Assembly (NCBI GenBank): GCA_945861635.1
Contig: CAMAWH010000035.1
Location: 1-52,354 of the forward strand
Origin: Klebsiella pneumoniae
Lineage (GTDB): Bacteria; Myxococcota_A; UBA796; SXON01
DNA: 52,354 nucleotides
Direction: 5' to 3'
Every line of letters starts with the position of its first letter. Within the stretch, counting starts at the first letter, position 1. A program made the position numbers and the translations under genes. Under the pieces are notes generated by a model. It saw only the letters and a program-made list of their open reading frames with translations. It did not search any database and was not told the DNA's origin. Shown here piece after piece: positions 43,179 through 52,354 of the stretch.

Positions 43179-43446
43179 CCTGTGGGCAACCCTGTGGATG
43201 GACTGCGGAGCACCACGGGACAGGTGGTGGAGAAACCGCGGGTGGACACGGAGTGGCGTTTTCCGCGCCGGTCACCGTGTGGAGAACCGGGGGAGCTATG
43301 CGGAATGCTCCGGAACTTATGCGGGCGGCCTGCTTTGTTCCAACCTCATGAATTGTTGATCTCCATAGTTCCCATAGGGTGTTAAACACCACCATCGATC
43401 GATCAGATCAGAATAGATCCCCTGTTCCTTGCTTCCGGAGCCGACC
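43179..43446. other. probable replication origin (oriC) between dnaA and dnaN
   Basis: A 268-bp gap without a gene. Five sites resembling the DnaA box TGTGGATAA lie in the same direction: TGTGGGCAA (43181), TGTGGATGG (43193), GGTGGAGAA (43226), GGTGGACAC (43241) and TGTGGAGAA (43278, 8 of 9). They are followed by an AT-richer stretch (about 43340-43430) that contains an inverted repeat GGTGTT-A-AACACC (43378-43390) and five GATC, four of them within 43397-43419. Box cluster next to an unwinding-type stretch, beside dnaA, is the classical origin layout. The exact extent is inferred. Confidence 0.7.
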
Positions 43447-44562
43447 ATGGATTTTCTCATCCACCGTGACGAACTGACCCGCGCGCTCGGCCGCGTGCAG
43501 GGCATCGTGGAGAAGCGCCCGGCCACACCGATCCTGAGTTCGGTACTGTTGCAAGCCCGAGGGGAGGGCCTTCGCGTCACGGCCACGGACAAGGCCATGA
43601 CGTTGATTGCGGACTATGCCGCCACGATCCGGCACGAAGGAGAGGTCGCGGTAGACGCCGTTGCGCTCTTCCAGGTCGCAAAGGTGCTGAGCGGCGATAT
43701 CGTAACCATCAAGCTCGTCGACGCTGCGCGAATCGAGATCCGTTGTGGATCTTCGATGTTCAAGCTGAATATCTGGCCGGCTGCGGACTTTCCCGTCACG
43801 CCTTCGCTCGATCAGACGCGTGCGTTGACCATGGCGGGAGCTGCGTTGCGAACGGTGATTGACCGTACGCATTTCGCCATCGCGCCCGATGACAATCGTT
43901 ATGGCCTCAATGGCGTGCATGTGGAAGACACGACGGCAGAGGATGGGGCCGTCATTCGGTTCGTGTCCACCGATGGCAATCGCCTGTGTTGGGCCCAGGC
44001 GCCGTATTCGGGAGAACTCGGCATTGCACGTAAGATGTTGCTTCCGCGCAAGGGCCTGGTCGAGGCTCGGAAGCTGATGGACGGGGTGGACGATCCCATC
44101 GAAATCGCCTTCGGTGAGCGCGCCGCGCTCATTCGTTGGCCCTCGGTGATGCTCCACGTTCGACTGCTTGAAGCGGATTTTCCGGACTATCGGCAGGTCC
44201 TTCCCAACGCGTTCAAGCGCAAGGTGGTCGTGGATCGGGAGGCGTTTCGCGATGCACTTCGCCGCGTCGCCATCCTGGCGACGGACCAGAGTAATTCCGT
44301 GAAGTTCGCGTTTGCTGCCGAAGGACTCGTGCTCACCGCCCGCAAACTCGACACGGGTGACGCTCGAGAAGAGGTTGCCGCGGATCTTTCGGGAGAACCC
44401 ATCGCAATGGGCTTCAACGCCCGCTTTGTGCTGGACGTGCTCAATGCGCTGTCCGGACCCAGAGTCGTCGCAGAGCTTGGTGATGCCCTTTCTCCGTGCA
44501 TCCTGCGTGACGCGGACGACAACAATGCCATGTTCGTCGTCATGCCGGTACGGCTCGACTGA
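43447..44562 (+). CDS. dnaN: DNA polymerase III beta sliding clamp
   Basis: A 371-residue beta clamp. ATG 43447 has GGAG 6 bases upstream and gives the family start MDFLIHRDELTRALGRVQGI. The three clamp domains are visible, with VEKRPATPILSSVLLQA in domain I, MLLPRKGLVEARKLMD in domain II, and the C-terminal ending NNAMFVVMPVRLD, a form of the usual VVMPMRL. It tethers the polymerase to DNA. It follows the probable oriC and is the first gene of the dnaN-recF-gyrB run. Confidence 0.97.
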   Translation: MDFLIHRDELTRALGRVQGIVEKRPATPILSSVLLQARGEGLRVTATDKAMTLIADYAATIRHEGEVAVDAVALFQVAKVLSGDIVTIKLVDAARIEIRCGSSMFKLNIWPAADFPVTPSLDQTRALTMAGAALRTVIDRTHFAIAPDDNRYGLNGVHVEDTTAEDGAVIRFVSTDGNRLCWAQAPYSGELGIARKMLLPRKGLVEARKLMDGVDDPIEIAFGERAALIRWPSVMLHVRLLEADFPDYRQVLPNAFKRKVVVDREAFRDALRRVAILATDQSNSVKFAFAAEGLVLTARKLDTGDAREEVAADLSGEPIAMGFNARFVLDVLNALSGPRVVAELGDALSPCILRDADDNNAMFVVMPVRLD

Positions 44563-44578
44563 CGCCGTTGCCCCCCCG

Positions 44579-48080
<3,502 letters not shown>

Positions 48081-48092
48081 GGAGGGTTTGTC

Positions 48093-49085
48093 ATGCGCGG
48101 CAGTCGAATTGCGGGAATGGGCCACTTTGTGCCCGAGCGCGTTGTCACCAACAACGACATGAGCCAGTGGATGGACACCACGGACGAGTGGATCCACCAG
48201 CGCACCGGTATCCGGGAGAGGCGTTGGGTCGACGGCAACGTCGGGGCGAGCGAACTGGCCGAGCACGCCGCCCGGCAGGCATTGGCGGAGGCGGGCGTTG
48301 CGGTTTCGGATGTCGATCTGATCGTCTTCGCAACTCTCTCGCCTGATCTGAATTTCCCAGGTTCCGGCTGCCTTCTTCAAGCCAGACTTGGCATTCCCGG
48401 GGTTGCCGCGCTCGACATCCGGAACCAGTGCACGGGCTTCGTGTACGGCCTTTCGATCGCTGATGCATTCGTGCGCTCGGGAATGAAACGCTGCGTTCTG
48501 GTGGTTGGCGCGGAGGTTCACAGCTCCGGTCTTGACGTCACAACACGGGGCCGAGACGTCGCCGTCCTTTTTGGCGACGGTGCCGGGGCAGCAGTGGTCA
48601 CCCCGACCGATGGTCCCTCCCGCATCCTCGACAGCGAGCTGCACGCCGACGGCCGGTATGCGGAAATCCTCATGGTCGAGGCCCCGGCGAGCCGCATGCA
48701 GCCTCGTCTGACGGCCGAAATGATGGAAGAGGGGCGGCATTATCCGAAAATGGATGGCAAGGCGGTGTTCAAACACGCGGTCGAGCGCCTGCCGGAGGTC
48801 GTCCACAGCATCCTTTCGCGAAACGGCATGACGCTGGCCGATGTCGCACTGTTTGTCCCGCATCAGGCCAACATGCGCATCAACGAATTGGTGACGCGTC
48901 ATCTGGGAATCGCGCCCGGGAAGGTCGTCCACAACATTCAGAAGTACGGCAATACGACGGCGGCCTCCATCCCGATTGCCTTGCACGAGGCCGCGCTCGC
49001 CGGGCGGGTCAAAGAGGGCGAAATCGTCCTACTTGCGGCGTTCGGGGCAGGCTTGACCTGGGGCGCGAACCTGGTGCGCTGGTAG
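48093..49085 (+). CDS. fabH: 3-oxoacyl-ACP synthase III (FabH type)
   Basis: A 330-residue ketosynthase III. The catalytic triad is C113 (RNQCTGF), H257 (VPHQANMRI) and N287 (KYGNTTAAS). GAEVHSSGLD and the GDGAGAAVV loop are typical. It condenses an acyl-CoA with malonyl-ACP to start fatty acid synthesis, or makes a related thiolase-type bond; the HSSGLD loop leaves open a non-standard acyl donor. The best ribosome site in the region (AAGGAGGG, 7 bases before the ATG) precedes it. No other fab genes are near. It is placed between gyrB and two ArsA-like genes. Confidence 0.9.
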   Translation: MRGSRIAGMGHFVPERVVTNNDMSQWMDTTDEWIHQRTGIRERRWVDGNVGASELAEHAARQALAEAGVAVSDVDLIVFATLSPDLNFPGSGCLLQARLGIPGVAALDIRNQCTGFVYGLSIADAFVRSGMKRCVLVVGAEVHSSGLDVTTRGRDVAVLFGDGAGAAVVTPTDGPSRILDSELHADGRYAEILMVEAPASRMQPRLTAEMMEEGRHYPKMDGKAVFKHAVERLPEVVHSILSRNGMTLADVALFVPHQANMRINELVTRHLGIAPGKVVHNIQKYGNTTAASIPIALHEAALAGRVKEGEIVLLAAFGAGLTWGANLVRW

Positions 49086-49088
49086 TGC

Positions 49089-50030
49089 ATGTCGCCTGAC
49101 AGCAGCGAGCTGTTCCGTTCGCGTGTGCTGTTCGTGTCCGGAAAGGGCGGAACCGGCAAGACGACGGTGTCCGCGGCGCTCGCGCGTCTGTCGGCGGCGC
49201 AGGGGCGTCGGACGCTCGTGGTGGAGGTAGACGCGCAGAAACCCTCGCTCACCGCATGTTTTGGCCAACTTCCGCTGTATCAGCCCGTCGACGTCGAGAA
49301 GAATCTCGCCATCTCCAACATCGCATGGGATGAGGCACTTGGGGATTGGGTGGAGGGCATGGTGGCGATGCGCCGGTTGGTGCGCATGATCATGAAGAAC
49401 CGGGTGGTCCATCTGTTTCTCAACGTCACGCCTGGCGCCCGCGATCTCGTGGTTCTATGGCGCATTACCCAGCTGGCTGCGCGTTACGACACCGTGATCG
49501 TCGACATGCCGGCGAGCGGAAATGCAGTGGCGATGCTTGCCGTGCCCCACACTGCGGAGCGATTGTTCGCCGCCGGTCCCATCCGAAAGTGCGCCGACGA
49601 GATTCTGGCGTTGTACGCCCGCGCCGACACGCGGGTCGTGCTTGTGGCCATCCCGGAAGAAATGGTCGTCAACGAAACGGCGGAAACGGCGCGCAAGCTC
49701 CGCAGAGAGCTGCGAGACGTGCACATGCCCGCGATCGTTCTGAACCGGGCGTCGATTCCCACGCTCACGCCAGCCGAGCGGGCGATTTTGGACGGGTTGC
49801 GCGCCATCCCGTTTGAGGGCGTTGCGGCGGAGTTGGTTGAGGCGGGCGCGTGGGAGTCGCGTCTGGAGGCGGCCACGGAAGAGGCACAGCGCCGGCTCAC
49901 GACGGAAACAGCGCTGCCTGTCCTGTTGCTGCCCACATTGTCCCGGGGTCAGGGCGCGGCCAAAATCGTGTCGCAGCTCACCGCGGCGTTCGCGCGCACC
50001 AGCGCGACACGCGTCGAGCTCCACCGATGA
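49089..50030 (+). CDS. ArsA/GET3-like ATPase, first of pair
   Basis: A 313-residue member of the ArsA/GET3 group of deviant Walker ATPases. The P-loop GKGGTGKTT (18-26) includes the signature Lys19 that reaches across the dimer interface in this class. VEVDAQKPSLTACFG and the VIVDMPASGNAVAML switch region follow. No arsenite-binding Cys triad or GET3-type zinc CxxC is present, so it is not a normal arsenite pump ATPase. It may handle membrane-protein tails or other clients. Its end overlaps the second ATPase gene by 4 bp (ATGA). Confidence 0.87.
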   Translation: MSPDSSELFRSRVLFVSGKGGTGKTTVSAALARLSAAQGRRTLVVEVDAQKPSLTACFGQLPLYQPVDVEKNLAISNIAWDEALGDWVEGMVAMRRLVRMIMKNRVVHLFLNVTPGARDLVVLWRITQLAARYDTVIVDMPASGNAVAMLAVPHTAERLFAAGPIRKCADEILALYARADTRVVLVAIPEEMVVNETAETARKLRRELRDVHMPAIVLNRASIPTLTPAERAILDGLRAIPFEGVAAELVEAGAWESRLEAATEEAQRRLTTETALPVLLLPTLSRGQGAAKIVSQLTAAFARTSATRVELHR

Positions 50031-51139
50031 GCGTTCGCGAACTTGTCAGGTCGCATCGGCTGATTGTGTGCGTCGGCAGCGGCGGGGTCGGCAAGACCAC
50101 GACGGCGGCGTCAATCGCCCTTGCCGGTGCACGAGAGGGCCGCCGGGTCCTCGTGCTGACGATCGACCCGGCTCGGCGGCTTGCGAATTCGCTCGGACTC
50201 TCCGAATTCGGAAATACTGAGGTGCGAATCTCCCTGCCCGACGACGTGAAGGGCGAACTCTGGGCCATGATGCTCGACGCCCCCTCCACTTTTGACGACG
50301 TCATCCGCAAGGTGGCGAAGGATCCCGTGACTCGCGAAGCGATCTTTGCCAATCGAATCTACCGCTCTATCGCGGGAAGTTTCTCAGGCAGTCAGGAATA
50401 CATGGCGACGGAGCGGCTGTACGACGTTCACTCCTCGGACCGGTACGACCTCGTGGTGCTCGACACGCCGCCGGTGAAAAACGCTTTGGATTTTCTGGAA
50501 GCACCGGGATTGCTCGCCCGTTTTCTCGACAAGCAGGTCATGCGTTGGTTTTTGACCCCGTACGCCGGGGACAAGGTGTTTGGAAAGCGGCTCCTGCTGG
50601 GCACCTCCGCGGTCGTCTACCGGCTCCTCGGCCACATCTTCGGAAGAGAATTTCTCGACGACATGTCTGGTTTCTTCCTGCTTTTCAGAGATCTGTACGA
50701 TGGCTTTCGAGAGCGCCACGAGGCTGTCGGCCGGATGTTCGGCGCCGCCAGCACGGCGTTCATCGTCGTCGCGGCGCCGACCGAGCCCTCGGTCGAAGTC
50801 GCCGGCTACTTCCTCACCGAACTCCGAGCCCGGTCCCTGCCGGTGGCGGGCGTCATCGTGAATCAGGTGCACCATTGCAGCGGGGATTCTCCCGATGTTG
50901 AAGCCCTCGTTGGCGCTCGCATCCGCGAAATGGACCCGACGCTCGCTCCGCAGATCATCGCTCGTCTCGGGGCGGCATACCGGCGGCTTCGGGACATTGC
51001 AGCTCTGGAAGCGCGGCGCGTGTTGCAAGTCAAGGCGCTCTCGCCGCGCGATTCCTGGCTCCGCGTGATTCCGCGAATGTCCGAAGAGGTGAACGATCTT
51101 GCGGGTCTAGGTGGGCTCCACCAGTTTCTGCTCGACTGA
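50027..51139 (+). CDS. ArsA/GET3-like ATPase, second of pair
   Basis: A 370-residue ArsA-type ATPase. ATG 50027 overlaps the previous stop (ATGA). The P-loop is GSGGVGKTT (17-25): Ser18 takes the place of the signature Lys, unlike the first protein. LTIDPARRLANSLGLSEFG and VVLDTPPVKNALDFLEAPG are well conserved. An inserted helical region with Arg/Phe-rich segments (DDMSGFFLLFRDLYDGFRER) could be the client-binding part. Coupled translation and complementary P-loops suggest a heterodimer. A GC hairpin at the stop probably ends the gyrB-side transcript. Confidence 0.88.
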   Translation: MSVRELVRSHRLIVCVGSGGVGKTTTAASIALAGAREGRRVLVLTIDPARRLANSLGLSEFGNTEVRISLPDDVKGELWAMMLDAPSTFDDVIRKVAKDPVTREAIFANRIYRSIAGSFSGSQEYMATERLYDVHSSDRYDLVVLDTPPVKNALDFLEAPGLLARFLDKQVMRWFLTPYAGDKVFGKRLLLGTSAVVYRLLGHIFGREFLDDMSGFFLLFRDLYDGFRERHEAVGRMFGAASTAFIVVAAPTEPSVEVAGYFLTELRARSLPVAGVIVNQVHHCSGDSPDVEALVGARIREMDPTLAPQIIARLGAAYRRLRDIAALEARRVLQVKALSPRDSWLRVIPRMSEEVNDLAGLGGLHQFLLD

Positions 51140-51158
51140 CGCGGTGTCCACCCGCGTC
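51138..51158 (+). terminator. terminator-like hairpin after the ArsA pair
   Basis: A perfect 7-bp stem GACGCGG (51138-51144) / CCGCGTC (51152-51158) with a 7-base loop, beginning in the stop codon of the second ArsA-like gene. No T-run follows. It marks the likely end of the dnaN-to-ArsA transcript. Confidence 0.45.
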
Positions 51159-51181
51159 CAGCAGAGTTAGCAAGCGCCCGC

Positions 51182-51187
51182 TATAGT
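51182..51187 (+). promoter_or_regulatory. -10-like element before the outer-membrane protein gene
   Basis: TATAGT lies 25 bases before the GTG start, with a GGAGG ribosome site (51203-51207) between. No good -35 hexamer is present 16-18 bp upstream, as often seen in this kind of genome. The preceding hairpin supports a new transcript starting here. Confidence 0.35.
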
Positions 51188-51211
51188 CCACCCTTCCCGG
51201 CTGGAGGCCAT

Positions 51212-51808
51212 GTGCTCGGCGCCATCGTTTCGTTGATTGCCTTCACCGCGCCCGCGTACGCGGTCACTCAGGCGCTTGAGCCGCAGGTGCGCGTGCACGG
51301 CGGCTTGAACTATGTCACGGCGCCTACCGGAGCGGAAGTTTCTGGGTTGGGTGTCAGCGGCGGTCTGGACGCGCGTCTGACCCGGCTGATCTCGCTGGAC
51401 TTCGGCGGCTTTGCTTCGCCCGCAGAGATGGACGCGGCGCTCGTTGTCGACCGCGCGAACCCGCAGGATTATTTCTACCTGCGCCACGGTGTGTATTTTG
51501 GGCCGGGCCTGCGGGTACCCCATCCCCAGCCGAAGGCATTCGCGTGGGAATTCTTCGCGCGCGGCGGCGCTGGCGTGTTGTGGACGGCGGACCTGAACCC
51601 GGACGCGGTGAGCGTGGTCGGGGCGGATGTGGCGATCGTTCCGTGCATCGGAGGCTTTGCCGGCGCCGACGCGTTCGTGCGAGTCAACCATGTGGGGCTC
51701 AGGGTTTCTGGAAAAGCCTGGATCTACGAAGGCCTTGAGTACGAACCCCCCCGTGGCTGGCTGGTGGTCCAGCCTCAGGTCACCGTCGAAGCCTTGTACC
51801 AGTGGTAG
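51212..51808 (+). CDS. exported, probably outer-membrane, beta-rich protein
   Basis: A 198-residue protein of unknown function. GTG 51212 is preceded by GGAGG and opens a signal peptide (MLGAIVSLIAFTAPAYA). The mature part alternates short strands with Gly-rich turns (VRVHGGLNYV, LGVSGGLDARLTRLISLDFGG, YLRHGVYFGPGLRV, FFARGGAGVLW, HVGLRVSGKAW) and ends in QVTVEALYQW, an aromatic C-terminus like that of outer-membrane barrels. It stands alone between the ArsA pair and the RRM gene. Function cannot be inferred. Confidence 0.75.
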   Translation: MLGAIVSLIAFTAPAYAVTQALEPQVRVHGGLNYVTAPTGAEVSGLGVSGGLDARLTRLISLDFGGFASPAEMDAALVVDRANPQDYFYLRHGVYFGPGLRVPHPQPKAFAWEFFARGGAGVLWTADLNPDAVSVVGADVAIVPCIGGFAGADAFVRVNHVGLRVSGKAWIYEGLEYEPPRGWLVVQPQVTVEALYQW

Positions 51809-51955
51809 CGGAAAGGAAAGCGAACCCGCTTGACGCCGCGCGTGAATTGCGGGATGTTAGAATGACTCCACCGGGGTACTGGGGAGTACGCGCGTCGATT
51901 GCCGCCGCCCGTAGCGTAAGGACTTCGATTCTATCATGAGAGAGCTGCGGGCCTG

Positions 51956-52354
51956 ATGTCCCGAAATGTCTATGTGGGGAACCTGCCCTACCGAATCACG
52001 GACGAGGACGTTCGTGAACTATTCGCTCAAGACGGCCGTGAGGTCGTCGGCGTAAACCTGATCATCGATCGCGAGACTGGAAAGCCGCGAGGCTTCGGCT
52101 TCGTGGAGTTGGCCTCCGAAGAGCAAGCCGAAGCGTCCGTTCAGGCGCTCGACGGGTTCATGATGGGCGGGCGGCCGCTGAAGGTGAACATTGCCCGCCC
52201 GCGTGAAGGCGGCGGCCCAGGCGGCCCCCCCGGACCCGGTGGCGGTGGCTTTGGTGGCCCGCGTCGTCCGCGTGAGATGGGGGCTCCGCCCTCGGTCTAC
52301 CGGACCGGTGGTCCGCCTCGGGATCCGGCTAGCGGCGGCGGGGAGAGTGGCGGC
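51956..52354 (+). CDS. RRM-type RNA-binding protein with Gly-rich tail (partial, runs off right edge)
   Basis: 133 codons are visible from ATG 51956. An RRM domain fills residues about 3-80, with RNP2 VYVGNL (5-10) and RNP1 KPRGFGFVEL; it matches the small glycine-rich RNA-binding proteins of cyanobacteria and proteobacteria. A low-complexity Gly/Pro/Arg tail follows (GGGPGGPPGPGGGGFGG) and is still open at the edge. These proteins are often cold-induced RNA chaperones. The 147 bases upstream hold a TTGACG (51830) and a TAGAAT (51858), but the 22-bp spacing is too long for a standard promoter, so the leader's control is unclear. Confidence 0.92.
   Translation, partial: MSRNVYVGNLPYRITDEDVRELFAQDGREVVGVNLIIDRETGKPRGFGFVELASEEQAEASVQALDGFMMGGRPLKVNIARPREGGGPGGPPGPGGGGFGGPRRPREMGAPPSVYRTGGPPRDPASGGGESGG

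Noticed and set aside
43397..43419. GATC cluster as proof of a Dam/SeqA system
   Set aside because: No dam or seqA gene is in the window and the phylum is not known for it; recorded only as part of the origin finding.
51830..51863. TTGACG and TAGAAT as a promoter for the RRM gene
   Set aside because: The 22-bp spacing is too long for a standard sigma-70 promoter; kept only as a remark.

Overview
This is a gene-dense, high-GC chromosomal window from a bacterium that looks like a member of the Myxococcota (old Deltaproteobacteria). That placement is an inference. It rests on MYXO-CTERM-like tails (Cys, hydrophobic stretch, Arg cluster) on a secreted protease and a sulfatase, lipoproteins with Asp-rich GDT/DAD linkers, a lamin-tail lipoprotein, a fused alpha-beta E1 dehydrogenase, and GTG/TTG starts with weak promoters. 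I see no rRNA, tRNA, CRISPR array, insertion sequence or prophage, and no stretch above 300 bases lacks a gene. The longest gaps are the two beside dnaA.

Layout. 1-2.4 kb: possible left-edge gene, an unknown protein and a DUF4143 ATPase with a palindromic promoter region. 2.4-8.8 kb: secreted hydrolases (propeller-phosphoesterase with a small cytochrome c lipoprotein, trypsin-like protease, sulfatase, Tat-exported subunit). 8.8-15.9 kb: mostly plus-strand housekeeping and metabolic genes (radical SAM, SRAP, gamma-carbonic anhydrase, TPR, fused E1, secretion-type ATPase, Asp-rich lipoprotein). 15.9-22.4 kb: tightly packed divergent and convergent pairs (sulfatase-like, phosphodiester glycosidase, SpoU methylase, deformylase, ferredoxin, tetraheme cytochrome plus UshA-like protein, GT87). 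22.4-30.5 kb: a minus-strand run of two B12-type radical SAM enzymes, a small Pro/Ala-rich protein, a double HtrA protease and a 7Fe ferredoxin. I consider this the best candidate for an undescribed system. 30.6-36 kb: an RlmD/TrmA-like protein lacking its catalytic Cys, a LysM membrane protein, a 3D-domain protein, Sco1 and a lamin-tail lipoprotein.

35.9-52.4 kb is the chromosome origin region. Leftward run rpmH, rnpA, yidD, yidC, jag, mnmE, gshB; rightward run dnaA, dnaN, recF, gyrB, fabH and two ArsA/GET3-like ATPases. The dnaA-dnaN gap carries a cluster of same-direction DnaA-box-like sites followed by an AT-richer GATC cluster, so oriC is most likely there. The window ends inside an RRM RNA-binding protein gene.
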